Numbered from the stretch's first letter, positions 1 to 8,393 are shown. The stretch: DNA of 64,000 nucleotides from Tepidimonas alkaliphilus (GCF_007556595.1 NZ_VJNB01000011.1:1-64000), one strand, 5' to 3'. Numbers and translations are program-made. The notes: generated by a model from the letters alone, not told the origin.

Positions 1-1123
1 GCCCCCCGATGGCGCCGGCCCAGCCACGCCGCAGACCGGGGCCACGGCAACCTCGACTCAGACGGATTCGGCGCTGGTTCCGGCCCTGGCCTCGTCCGAG
101 GCGACATCTGCCCCAACCGCCGCGCCCCCCTTGCCTGCCAGGCCCGCCCCGACCGCCGCTGCTGAGGCCGAGGCCGCCGCACCTGGCGCGGCCAGCGCCG
201 CCACGCGCCAGGGCTGGCTCGGCCGCCTGCGGGAGGGCCTCAAGAAGACCGGCGCCAGCCTGTCGGCGGTGTTCGCCGGCGCGCGCATCGACGAGACGCT
301 GTATGAGGAGCTGGAGACCGCGCTGCTGCTGGCCGACGCTGGCGCGCCGGCGACGCAGGCACTACTGGACGACCTGCGCCGGCGCGTGCGCCAGGCGCGC
401 GCCAGCGACGCGGTGCACGTGCGCGCGCTGCTGGTGGACGTGATCGCCGACTGGCTGCAGCCGCTGCAGAAGGCGCTGGAGGTCGGCGCGCAGCCCGACG
501 GCCCCACCGTCTGGATGGTGGCCGGCGTCAACGGCGCCGGCAAGACCACCACCATCGGCAAATTGACCTGGCACTTGGCGCAGCACGGCGCCACTGTGCT
601 ACTGGCCGCCGCCGACACCTTCCGCGCCGCCGCGCGCGAGCAGCTGGGCGTCTGGGCCGAACGCAACGGGGTGGACATCGTCGCGCAAGCCGGCGGCGAC
701 CCAGCTGCAGTGGCGTTCGACGCCGTCAGCGCCGGCCGCGCGCGCGGCAAGGATGTGGTCATTGTGGACACCGCCGGGCGGCTGCCAACGCAGCTGCACC
801 TGATGGAGGAGCTGCGCAAGGTCAAGCGCGTGGTGGCCAAGGCCGAGCCGGGCGCGCCGCACGAGGTGCTGCTGGTGCTGGACGGCCACACCGGCCAAAA
901 CGCCCTGGCGCAGGTCAAGGCGTTCGACGCGGCGCTGGGCCTCACCGGCCTCATCGTCACCAAGCTGGACGGCACCGCCAAGGGCGGCGTGCTGTGTGCG
1001 ATCGCGCAGTGGGCGCGCGAACAGCAGCGCGTGCTGCCGGTTTATTTCATCGGCATCGGCGAAAAGCTGGAGGACTTGCAACCCTTTGACGCGCGCGAGT
1101 TTGCTCAGGCGCTGCTGGCCTAG
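1..1123 (+). CDS. ftsY: FtsY, signal recognition particle receptor (5' end outside window)
   Basis: SRP-receptor GTPase that docks ribosome-nascent-chain-SRP complexes at the inner membrane. The reading frame is open back to the first base, so the true start lies upstream; a TTG near 131 is only an internal codon. About the first 45 visible residues are an Ala/Pro/Thr-rich linker, the usual N-terminal A-region. The N domain follows (ETLYEELETALLLAD), then the G domain: P-loop GVNGAGKTTT at nt 523-552, DTAGR near 767-781, and TKLDGTAKGG from about 959. The C-terminus YFIGIGEKLEDLQPFDAREF is typical of the family. The gene is complete at its 3' end and no terminator hairpin is obvious after it. 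Identification is secure; only the start is missing. Confidence 0.97.
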   Translation, partial: PPDGAGPATPQTGATATSTQTDSALVPALASSEATSAPTAAPPLPARPAPTAAAEAEAAAPGAASAATRQGWLGRLREGLKKTGASLSAVFAGARIDETLYEELETALLLADAGAPATQALLDDLRRRVRQARASDAVHVRALLVDVIADWLQPLQKALEVGAQPDGPTVWMVAGVNGAGKTTTIGKLTWHLAQHGATVLLAAADTFRAAAREQLGVWAERNGVDIVAQAGGDPAAVAFDAVSAGRARGKDVVIVDTAGRLPTQLHLMEELRKVKRVVAKAEPGAPHEVLLVLDGHTGQNALAQVKAFDAALGLTGLIVTKLDGTAKGGVLCAIAQWAREQQRVLPVYFIGIGEKLEDLQPFDAREFAQALLA

Positions 1124-1167
1124 ACCGCATGCGCCATACCCCTTACCCGTTTCGGACATGCACAAAC

Positions 1168-1181
1168 TTGATCTAGCGCAA
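1168..1181 (+). promoter_or_regulatory. Candidate FNR/CRP-type site upstream of the cytochrome-FccB genes
   Basis: The 14-mer TTGATCTAGCGCAA has a perfect left FNR half-site (TTGAT), a 4-nt spacer and a partial right half (CGCAA against ATCAA, 3 of 5). It lies about 105 nt before the start of the monoheme cytochrome gene, in the only intergenic gap upstream of the sulfide dehydrogenase locus. No strong -35/-10 pair was found next to it. Assignment rests on consensus resemblance only. Confidence 0.3.
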
Positions 1182-1287
1182 ACCCTGATTCCGAATATCA
1201 GTCAGTCGTGATACACATCGCATGACTGTCACACCTCGCGTTTCTTACTGCCCACGATAACCCAACCCCCCAGAGGAGCACACCCCG

Positions 1288-1590
1288 ATGAACATCGTGC
1301 GAACCGCCCTTGCATGTGCAGCAGCCGCGGTGGCCATGGGCTCAGCCCAGGCCCAGGTCGATCAAGTCAAAGTTTGGGCTGCCGCCTGCGCCAACTGCCA
1401 TGGCACCAACGGTCATGCCCAGCCCGGCATGGAAGCGCTGGCCGGCAAAAACGCCGATGACATGACCAAGGCGCTGCTGGACTTCAAAGCCGGACGCAAG
1501 CCCGCCACCATCATGCACCAGATCGCCAAGGGCTACACCGACGACGAGCTGCGCGCCATTGCCGCTTACTTCGCCGCCCAGAAAAAATAA
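1288..1590 (+). CDS. Small periplasmic monoheme c-type cytochrome
   Basis: A 100-residue class I cytochrome c. Residues 1-22 form a Sec signal peptide ending in SAQA, so the product is periplasmic. One heme-binding motif is visible, CANCH at residues 34-38, and Met residues further on (for example in GMEAL and TIMHQ) could supply the distal ligand. It sits 19 nt upstream of an FccB-type flavoprotein. It is therefore most likely the electron acceptor or cytochrome subunit of the sulfide dehydrogenase, equivalent in role to FccA or SoxE. The well-known FccA of purple sulfur bacteria is diheme, so this is a shorter relative. An RBS (AGAGGAG) precedes the ATG. The cytochrome c call is secure; the partner role is inferred from adjacency. 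Confidence 0.9.
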   Translation: MNIVRTALACAAAAVAMGSAQAQVDQVKVWAAACANCHGTNGHAQPGMEALAGKNADDMTKALLDFKAGRKPATIMHQIAKGYTDDELRAIAAYFAAQKK

Positions 1591-1609
1591 ACCTTGAGGA
1601 GAACCTGCC

Positions 1610-2902
1610 ATGATGCAACGTCGCCAATTCGTTTCCACCGTCGCCGCTGGTTCGGCGTTAGGTTCTCTGGGTTTGCTGGGCGGCTGCGCCGCGCCCGCCG
1701 TAGGCGGAGCCGGCAGCCCGCATGTGGTCGTCATCGGCGGCGGCTACGGCGGGGCTACCGCGGCCAAATACACGCGCATGTTCTCCGAGGGCAAGGTGCA
1801 GGTCACGCTGATTGAGCCGAACGAGGCGTTTGTCTCGTGCCCGATCTCCAACCTGGTGATCGGCGGCTTGAAGCAGATGAGCGACATCACCGTGCCGTAT
1901 GACAATCTGGCCAAGCGCCACGGCGTCAAAATCATCCGCGACCGCGCCACCGCGGTGGATCCGGACAAACGCGTGGTCAAGCTGGCCGGTGGGGGCGAAG
2001 TGAAATACGACCGGCTGATCGTGTCGCCCGGCATCGATTTTATGTGGGAAACGCTGCCGGGCATGAATCGCCCGGGCGCGCAAGACCAAGTGCTGCACGC
2101 CTGGAAAGCCGGCCCGCAGACGGTGGCGCTGCGCAAGCAGCTGGAGGCCATGCCCGACGGCGGCGTCTATGCGCTGGCTATTCCGCTGGCGCCTTACCGG
2201 TGCCCGCCTGGACCCTATGAGCGCGCCTGCATGGTGGCGCATTACTTCAAAAAAGCCAAGCCCAAGAGCAAGGTCATCATCTTTGACGCCAACGACGACG
2301 TCACCTCCAAACCGGCGCTGTTCAAAAAGGCCTGGGAAGAACACTACAAAGGCATCATTGAATATCGCCCGAAGCACCGCGTGGTCGATGTGGATGTGGC
2401 CGCCAAGACGCTGAAGTTCGAATTCAACGACGATTTCAAAGGCACAGTGCTCAACGTCTTGCCGAACATGCGCGCGGCCGACATCGCCGTGCAAATGGGC
2501 CTGGCCACGGCCAACAAGCGATGGTGTGAAGTGGACTTCCTGACCATGGAGTCGGTGGCGGTGAAAAACGTCCACGTGTTGGGTGACGCCATTCAAATCG
2601 CGCCTGCGATGCCGAAATCGGGTCACATGGCCAACCAACACGGCAAGACCTGCGCGGCGGCGGTGGTCAGCCTGCTGATGGGCAAAGAGCCGCCCAAGCA
2701 GCCGCTCTACGCCAACACCTGCTACAGCTTCGTCACGGACGAGGACGTGGTGCACGTGGCCAGCGTCCATCGCTACGACCCCGAGAAGAAAACCATGCTG
2801 ACGGTGCCTGGCTCAGGCGGCGTCTCCACGCGCGCCAGCGAGCTTGAAGGTCGCTACGCGCTCGCCTGGGCGCGCAACATCTGGGCCGATACGCTGGCCT
2901 GA
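1610..2902 (+). CDS. fccB: Flavocytochrome c sulfide dehydrogenase, flavoprotein subunit
   Basis: A 430-residue FAD-dependent sulfide:cytochrome c oxidoreductase of the FccB/SoxF family, which oxidises sulfide to sulfur or polysulfide in the periplasm. Residues 1-30 are a Tat signal: twin arginine RRQF at 4-7, a hydrophobic stretch, then LGGC at 23-26, which also resembles a lipobox. The dinucleotide-binding motif GGGYGGATAA follows at about 43-52. Cys77 in FVSCPISN aligns with the cysteine that binds FAD covalently in FccB. Cys198 (APYRCPPGP) and Cys371 (YANTCYSF) are the likely redox disulfide pair. HVLGDA near 322-327 is the second FAD contact. The upstream cytochrome is 19 nt away with an AGGAG RBS between them. 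GC content is visibly lower than in most neighbours. Confidence 0.93.
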   Translation: MMQRRQFVSTVAAGSALGSLGLLGGCAAPAVGGAGSPHVVVIGGGYGGATAAKYTRMFSEGKVQVTLIEPNEAFVSCPISNLVIGGLKQMSDITVPYDNLAKRHGVKIIRDRATAVDPDKRVVKLAGGGEVKYDRLIVSPGIDFMWETLPGMNRPGAQDQVLHAWKAGPQTVALRKQLEAMPDGGVYALAIPLAPYRCPPGPYERACMVAHYFKKAKPKSKVIIFDANDDVTSKPALFKKAWEEHYKGIIEYRPKHRVVDVDVAAKTLKFEFNDDFKGTVLNVLPNMRAADIAVQMGLATANKRWCEVDFLTMESVAVKNVHVLGDAIQIAPAMPKSGHMANQHGKTCAAAVVSLLMGKEPPKQPLYANTCYSFVTDEDVVHVASVHRYDPEKKTMLTVPGSGGVSTRASELEGRYALAWARNIWADTLA

Positions 2903-2919
2903 TCCGCTGCCCTTTGAGT

Positions 2920-2957
2920 CATCGGGGCCGCTCCACCGAACAAAGGAGCCCCCGATG
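2920..2957 (+). terminator. Hairpin terminator or attenuator after fccB
   Basis: An 8-bp outer stem (CATCGGGG pairing with CCCCGATG) and a 5-bp inner stem (GCTCC with GGAGC), separated by a 2-nt bulge, enclose a 10-nt loop. A T-rich run (TTTTCTCTTT) follows about 11 nt downstream. The hairpin lies between fccB and the diheme cytochrome gene, so it may end the fccB transcript or only reduce read-through. Confidence 0.6.
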
Positions 2958-3006
2958 GCTCTGGGGTTTTCTCTTTGGTGCAATATTCATATAAGCATGG
3001 TTGCAC

Positions 3007-3020
3007 ATTGGAATTCCAAT
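3007..3020. promoter_or_regulatory. Perfect 14-bp palindrome upstream of the diheme cytochrome
   Basis: ATTGGAATTCCAAT is a perfect inverted repeat centred about 25 nt before the ATG of the diheme cytochrome gene. It is AT-rich in a GC-rich region and is preceded by TATAAG at 2990-2995, a possible -10 element. It could be an operator. No matching factor is encoded nearby, so function is inferred from symmetry and position only. Confidence 0.35.
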
Positions 3021-3038
3021 TGCATGAAGCAAGGTGCC

Positions 3039-3665
3039 ATGAGCGTTAACCGAGCGTCTGTTTGGCGGCGTAGCTTGCGACCCCTAGCCGTGCTGATCGC
3101 AATGGCCAGCGCCACAGCGGTGTGGGCTCAGGCTGATGAAGCCCGCGCGCGTAAAATCGCTAATGGCACATGTTTTATGTGCCACGGCGAAAATGGCGAA
3201 TCCACCAGCGAGATCTTTCCCCGCCTGGCGGGCCAAAATGCGGAATATCTGGCCAAACAACTCAAAGCGTTCAAAACGGGGGAGCGCAAGAGCACCGCAA
3301 TGGCCGAGATGGTGGCCAAATTAACCGACGATGAAATGATCGCGCTCGGTCGTTATTACGAAAAAATGCCGGCTGTGCGCGAGGAAGCCAAAGATCCCCA
3401 GCTGGCGCTGGTCGGCAAATACATTTACCATAACGGCAACAAATTCAGCGGCGTGCCGGCTTGCTCCTCGTGCCATGGCGCGGACGGCTACGGCACCGCT
3501 TCGCTGCCGCGTCTGAGCGGGCAGTTGTCCAGCTATCTCTTCACACAACTCAAGCAGTTCAACAAGCGCCAACGCACCAACGACAACGTCGTGATGCACA
3601 CGGTGGCCGAAAAAATGACGGAATTTGAAATGGCTGCCGTTGCGGAATACCTCAGCAGCAAATAA
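3039..3665 (+). CDS. Periplasmic diheme cytochrome c (c4/FccA-like)
   Basis: The start at 3039 is chosen because AAGG at 3031-3034 sits at RBS distance and a clean signal peptide follows (residues 1-30, ending VWA). In-frame starts further upstream would add non-signal sequence. The mature protein has two cytochrome c domains: CFMCH at residues 45-49 and CSSCH at 142-146. The internal repetition (PRLAGQNAEYLAKQL and PRLSGQLSSYLFTQL) is typical of cytochrome c4, which carries electrons to terminal oxidases, and of diheme FccA. At 208 residues it fits both. Proximity to fccB suggests it takes electrons from sulfide oxidation. The hairpin between them means it may be a separate transcript. Confidence 0.9.
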   Translation: MSVNRASVWRRSLRPLAVLIAMASATAVWAQADEARARKIANGTCFMCHGENGESTSEIFPRLAGQNAEYLAKQLKAFKTGERKSTAMAEMVAKLTDDEMIALGRYYEKMPAVREEAKDPQLALVGKYIYHNGNKFSGVPACSSCHGADGYGTASLPRLSGQLSSYLFTQLKQFNKRQRTNDNVVMHTVAEKMTEFEMAAVAEYLSSK

Positions 3666-3686
3666 ACGCCATCTGCACGCCAAGCC

Positions 3687-5018
3687 CTAGGCGGCGTGCA
3701 GCTTGTCGTGAATGCGGCGGTTGATGCGCCACACCGCCCACAGCACCAACGGCATGGCCAGCCCTGCCGCTAATTCTGGATGCAGCGGCACGCCCGCAGA
3801 CTTCAGCGCCTTGGCGCCGTAGAGCACCAAGCTGATGACGTAATACGAAATCGCCGCGATCGACAGCCCCTCCACCGTGGTCTGCAAGCGCAATTGCAGC
3901 GCTTGTCCGCGCGTCAACTTTTCCAGCAGCACGCGGTTTTGCTCCTCGCGCGCGATGTCCACGCGGGTGCGCAGCAGCGCGCTGGTGCGCGTCACGCGCC
4001 CCGATAGCGCCCCCAGCCGCTGCTCCACCGAGGCCACCGTGGCGATCGCGGGCGCCAGGCGGCGCTGCATGAATTCGCTGATGGTTTGCGTGCCGGGAAT
4101 GGGGCGCTCGCGCAACTCACCAATGCGCTGCTGCACCAGGCGATCGTAAGCTCGGGTGGCTGAGAAGCGGTAGCCGTGCTCGGCGATGCTGCGTTCCACC
4201 CGCGCGGCCAGCGCCACCAGCGCATCCAGCAGCACCTGGTCGGAGACGGCCTTGGCCTCCATCGCCGCCGTCAGGCGGGCCAGCTCCACCTCATCCCGCG
4301 CCAGCGGCCCCAGCAACCCTTTGGCCACGGGCAAGCCCAGCAGCGCCATCATGCGGTAGGTCTCCAGCTCCAGCAACCGGGCCGAGATGCGGCCCGCGCG
4401 CGTCTCGCTGGTGGTGGACGGCGCCAGCACCAGCATGCGCTCGAAGCCGTCAGGCCGCAGGTGAAAATCCGTCACCACCAGCGAGTGCGACGGGTTGCCC
4501 AGCAACGAGGCCACGATGGGCCGTCCGTCAAACCAGACCCGCGCGCGCTCCAGCAAGGCTGGCGGGTCGTCCAGCGGCTGCGGATCCATGGCCAGCTCCA
4601 CCGCGGCGATGGTGCGTCCTGGAATGGCCGCCAGCCATCCCGGCGGCAACAGCAGTTGCGATTGCCACACCGGATCGCGCGCGCCCAAGCCTGCTCCAGC
4701 CGGCAGCGGCTGCACCAGCGAGTAGCGCGTAAATTCCGTATGGCGCTCCCATTTCAGGGTGTAGCCACCGCAGCGCAAACGCAAAAAATGGCGGCTCAGG
4801 TCATCCAGCGTCAAATGCTGCTGCCCAGGCAGTTGTCGCAAATGGGCCAGCTCGTGTTCGCGCTTGACATCCTCGTTGAGCACAGCCACATACACCACCA
4901 GCGCCGGCAATCGAATACGCGCCGCGGGGCGGGCGTGGATTTCCTCATGCAGCGCCCGCCGGCGATCGTCGTCAGGCGGCAAATCGACTCGACAGACCTC
5001 TTCTGCAAACTGGCTCAT
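3687..5018 (-). CDS. DUF3422 family membrane-anchored protein
   Basis: A 443-residue protein of the DUF3422 family, whose function is unknown. The start at 5018 is supported by AAGG about 9 nt upstream; longer in-frame extensions would run through the promoter region of the divergent gene. The N-terminal part includes DRRRALHEEIHARPA and is followed by a long soluble region. Residues about 300-370 are predicted helical and rich in Arg, Gln and Glu (SVEQRLGALSGRVTRTSALL, LLEKLTRGQALQLRLQTTVEG). Two C-terminal hydrophobic segments (AAISYYVISLVLYGAKAL and LAAGLAMPLVLWAVWRI) likely form a membrane hairpin. The gene converges on the cytochrome gene and diverges from the GGDEF-EAL gene with 65 nt between starts. 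Confidence 0.85.
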   Translation of the reverse strand: MSQFAEEVCRVDLPPDDDRRRALHEEIHARPAARIRLPALVVYVAVLNEDVKREHELAHLRQLPGQQHLTLDDLSRHFLRLRCGGYTLKWERHTEFTRYSLVQPLPAGAGLGARDPVWQSQLLLPPGWLAAIPGRTIAAVELAMDPQPLDDPPALLERARVWFDGRPIVASLLGNPSHSLVVTDFHLRPDGFERMLVLAPSTTSETRAGRISARLLELETYRMMALLGLPVAKGLLGPLARDEVELARLTAAMEAKAVSDQVLLDALVALAARVERSIAEHGYRFSATRAYDRLVQQRIGELRERPIPGTQTISEFMQRRLAPAIATVASVEQRLGALSGRVTRTSALLRTRVDIAREEQNRVLLEKLTRGQALQLRLQTTVEGLSIAAISYYVISLVLYGAKALKSAGVPLHPELAAGLAMPLVLWAVWRINRRIHDKLHAA

Positions 5019-5083
5019 GAGCGCAACCTTAGCACAGCCCGGCTCTGGCGGTCGCGCAAGTGTGCCGCTACCATCCAAACCCG

Positions 5084-8000
5084 ATGACATCCTTGCTGGG
5101 TTTGGATCCCCGAAATCTCTCAGGCAACCTGCCCGAGCGGCGGGTTGTCTGGGCGTTGACCGCGCTCGCCCAGGATTTCGGCAGCCCGCGCGGCTGGCGC
5201 CGCGCCTTGGCGTTGCTGGTTGCGCTGACGCTGGCCACCTCTGCATCGGCCCGGCTGCTGCCTGAAGCGCTGCAACAGCACGCCGTGCCCGCGTGGGTGA
5301 TCGATCCGCAGGACGGCACCATCGTGGATGCCAACACCGCCGCCGTGGCCTTCTACGGCTACCCTGATCTGGCCAGCGGCCGCCTCCACATCACGCAGAT
5401 CAACCAGCTTTCTCAAGCCGAAATCCGCGCCGAAATCGAGCGCGCCCGGCGCGAAGGGCGTGGCTACTACCTCTTCCCGCACCGCCTGGCCGATGGCCGC
5501 ATTGTCACCGTAGAGGTGCACAGCAGCCCCTTCGAAGCCGAGGGACGCACGCTGCTGCTGTCGCTGTTGCTGCCTGAAAGCCGCAGCCTCGCGCTGCAAC
5601 AGGAGCTGCAGCGCTACCAAAACCGGCTGGAGGCGTTGGTGGCGCAGCGCACCCAACAGGCGCTTGGGGCTTTGCAAACCCTCAACCGCGTTTTGGTGGC
5701 GGCGCTGGCCGGCGCGGGGATCGCCCTAGCCGTGGTGTGGGCCATGATGCTGCGGCTACGGCGGTCGTTGCGACGCGAGCGCACGCTGGCCAATCGGCTC
5801 GATGACGTGCTGCTCGGCGCCCAGCTCGGCTACGGCGAATGGGACTTGGAGCGTGACCGCATCACGCTGCACCCGCGTCTGTGGCAGTTGTTGGGTGAAG
5901 CGTCCATACCCGCAGAGGCAGGACTCACCAGCGCTCAGCTGGCCGCCCGGCTGCACCCCGAAGACGAGCCGACGCTGCGCGCCACGCTCATTGCGCATTT
6001 GAAAGGCCAAACCCAAGCCGCGGATATGCGCTTCCGCGCCCGGCACGCCGCCGGCCATTGGGTTTGGCTGCAAGCGTGGGGCCGCGTGGTGGCGCGCGAC
6101 CCGCAAAGCGGGCGGGCCCGGCAGTTGGCCGGCGTGGTGCGCGACGTCAGCCATGAAGTGGCGCTGGAGCAATCGCGCGCGATTGCGCTGAGCGTCTTTC
6201 AGGATGCCGGTGAGGCCATCGTGGTCACAGATGAACACGGCGTGGTGCTGGAGATCAACGACGCCATGGTGCAACTCAGCGGCTACGCGCGCGAGGAACT
6301 CCTCGGCCAAGCCCGCCTGCCTTGGCGCGCGGAGCAGCACCACGCCACGCCGAGCTGGACGCGGCTGCGACGACGCCTGCTGCGCGAGGGCCGCTGGCGC
6401 GGCGAAGCTTGGTGGCGCCACCGGGACGGACGTCTCATCCCGGTCATCGAAACCGTCTCGGTGGTGCGCGACGGCGGCGGACGCGTCATGCGCTACGTGG
6501 CGCTGGCGCAAGACATCTCGGCGCTCAAAGCGCAACAGCAGGCGCTGGAGCACCAAGCGTTTCACGATGTCTTGACGGGCCTGCCCAACCGCGCGCTGCT
6601 GGCCGACCGCTTGGCCCTGGCGATCGCCAGCGCCCACCGCCACCAGCGGCGCGTGGCGGTGGCCTATCTTGATTTGGACGGCTTCAAGCACATCAACGAC
6701 CGCCACGGCCACATGGTGGGCGATGCCGTGCTGCGCGAAATCGCCCTGCGGCTGCAGCGCGCGCTGCGCGAAGGCGACACGCTGGCGCGCGTGGGCGGGG
6801 ACGAGTTTGTCGCGGTGCTGGCCGACCTCGACGACGGGCCAGGTTGGCAAGCCGTCATCGAGCGGCTGCTCAACGCCTGCACGCAGCCGCTGAGCAGCCT
6901 CAGCGGCGCCACGCAACTCACCACCAGCATCGGCGTCACGCTCTACCCCGACGACGGCGCCGACGCCGAAGTGCTGCTGCGGCACGCCGACCAGGCGCTC
7001 TACCGCGCCAAGCGCGAGGGCAAAAACCGCTGGGTGCTGTTCGATCCGGCTGAAGATCGCGAGGCGGTGGCGCACGCCGAACGGGTGGCCGACCTGCGCC
7101 GCGGGCTGGCCGCCGGTGAGTTCGCCTTGCACTTGCAGCCGCGGGTGCGCCTGTCGGATGGCGCGGTGCTAGGGGCGGAAGCGCTGCTGCGCTGGCGGCA
7201 CCCGCGCGACGGCTGGCGCTTGCCCGGCTCTTTTCTGCCGGCCATCGAACACGACGACGTGATGATCGAGCTGGGCCAGTGGGTTCTCAACGAGGCGCTG
7301 GCCATCCTGGAGGATTGGCAGCGCCGGCAACGGCCGCCGTGGCAGCTTTCAATCAACGTGGCGGCGCGCCAGCTGCGCGACCCCGCATTTGCCGACCGGC
7401 TGGAACAAGCGCTGCAGCAGCATCCCGGTGCCGACCCTCGGCAGCTCGAGCTGGAAATCGTCGAGACCAGTGCGCTGGAGGGCGTGGAAGCGTTGCAGCG
7501 TTTGCTGGCGCGCTGCCGCGCGCTTGGGGTGGGCGTGGCCATCGACGACTTCGGCACCGGCTACTCATCACTGGCTTACCTGAAGCGCCTGCCGGCCACC
7601 GTGGTCAAAATCGACCAAAGCTTTGTACGCGACCTGTTTGACGAACCGAGCGATCTGCGCATCGTAGAGGGTATCGTTGCGCTCGGTCATGCGTTCGGCC
7701 TGCAAGTTGTGGGCGAAGGGGTCGAGACCGCGCAGCATGGCGCGCTGCTGCTGCGCTTAGGCGCCGATGTCGGACAAGGCTGGGGCATCGCCAAGCCGAT
7801 GCCCGTGCATGACTGGCCCGCGTGGGTCGCCAGCTGGCAACCGCCGCGCGAGTGGCTGCGCTGGGCGCCTTGGGCGCGCACGCCAAGCGCGCGCGCCTTG
7901 GTGCGGCTTGAGGTGCTAAGCCAAGTTGGCCATAACCGCTTGCTCGAAGGCGAACCACTGGATCCGAGTCTGCTGGAGACCGCGCTGCAAGAGCTGGCCG

Positions 8001-8209
8001 CCGCGTGGCCCGGCGGAGTCAACGACCCCGTCGTGGCGTCGGCCCGGGCGGCGTTGGATCACGTCAAAACCACCCTGGCAACCCACGCCAACGTTCGCGA
8101 AACCCACGCCCCGCCGTGGCAAGCGGCTTGGCAGCAGTGGCAGCAGGCGGTGGAGGGGCTGGGCCAAAGCTTGACCGATCGGTCACCGCATCTTCTGCAA
8201 AAGGTTTAA
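5084..8209 (+). CDS. Membrane-bound PAS-GGDEF-EAL cyclic-di-GMP enzyme
   Basis: A protein of about 1041 residues that should both make and degrade c-di-GMP. A hydrophobic segment near residues 40-58 is followed by a PAS-like sensor (WVIDPQDGTIVDANTAAVAFYGY), a helical stretch, a second membrane segment near 207-228, and two more PAS domains. The GGDEF domain (about 490-650) has intact GGDEF preceded by the inhibitory I-site RxxD with the standard 5-residue spacing (REGDTLARVGGDEF). The EAL domain (about 670-910) keeps EALLRW, SINVAA, EIVET, IDDFGTGYSS, VKIDQSF, VVGEGVE and QGWGIAKP, so phosphodiesterase activity is expected. The last 110 or so residues match nothing I recognise. An alternative GTG start lies at 5060. 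The gene is followed by the sugar cassette. Confidence 0.93.
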   Translation: MTSLLGLDPRNLSGNLPERRVVWALTALAQDFGSPRGWRRALALLVALTLATSASARLLPEALQQHAVPAWVIDPQDGTIVDANTAAVAFYGYPDLASGRLHITQINQLSQAEIRAEIERARREGRGYYLFPHRLADGRIVTVEVHSSPFEAEGRTLLLSLLLPESRSLALQQELQRYQNRLEALVAQRTQQALGALQTLNRVLVAALAGAGIALAVVWAMMLRLRRSLRRERTLANRLDDVLLGAQLGYGEWDLERDRITLHPRLWQLLGEASIPAEAGLTSAQLAARLHPEDEPTLRATLIAHLKGQTQAADMRFRARHAAGHWVWLQAWGRVVARDPQSGRARQLAGVVRDVSHEVALEQSRAIALSVFQDAGEAIVVTDEHGVVLEINDAMVQLSGYAREELLGQARLPWRAEQHHATPSWTRLRRRLLREGRWRGEAWWRHRDGRLIPVIETVSVVRDGGGRVMRYVALAQDISALKAQQQALEHQAFHDVLTGLPNRALLADRLALAIASAHRHQRRVAVAYLDLDGFKHINDRHGHMVGDAVLREIALRLQRALREGDTLARVGGDEFVAVLADLDDGPGWQAVIERLLNACTQPLSSLSGATQLTTSIGVTLYPDDGADAEVLLRHADQALYRAKREGKNRWVLFDPAEDREAVAHAERVADLRRGLAAGEFALHLQPRVRLSDGAVLGAEALLRWRHPRDGWRLPGSFLPAIEHDDVMIELGQWVLNEALAILEDWQRRQRPPWQLSINVAARQLRDPAFADRLEQALQQHPGADPRQLELEIVETSALEGVEALQRLLARCRALGVGVAIDDFGTGYSSLAYLKRLPATVVKIDQSFVRDLFDEPSDLRIVEGIVALGHAFGLQVVGEGVETAQHGALLLRLGADVGQGWGIAKPMPVHDWPAWVASWQPPREWLRWAPWARTPSARALVRLEVLSQVGHNRLLEGEPLDPSLLETALQELAAAWPGGVNDPVVASARAALDHVKTTLATHANVRETHAPPWQAAWQQWQQAVEGLGQSLTDRSPHLLQKV

Positions 8210-8239
8210 AGAAAACGCATCGGGCAATCGCAGCTATCC

Positions 8240-8321
8240 CTGTTCAGGTTCAATTGGCAAATGTTGCATCTTGCATGGCCCGCACAAGCCGAGTTACAGT
8301 TGAGCGAGTTCGACTGAACAG
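8240..8321. repeat. Widely spaced 8-bp inverted repeat in the leader of the sugar cassette
   Basis: CTGTTCAG at 8240-8247 and its exact reverse complement CTGAACAG at 8314-8321 bracket a possible sigma70 promoter: TTGCAT at 8271-8276 and TACAGT at 8295-8300 with an 18-nt spacer. The region is the 184-nt gap before the ketoisomerase gene. The repeat could be a paired binding site or chance. Confidence 0.3.
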
Positions 8322-8393
8322 GCTAAACCACCTCGGTGAGCTGTCCGCAACTGCCATCGTATCCGGAGACTGATTTTCAGAAAGGATGGATCC

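Noticed and set aside
131-1123. TTG at 131 as the ftsY start
   Set aside because: The frame is open to base 1 and the residues before it form the normal Ala/Pro-rich FtsY linker, so the gene is simply truncated by the window.
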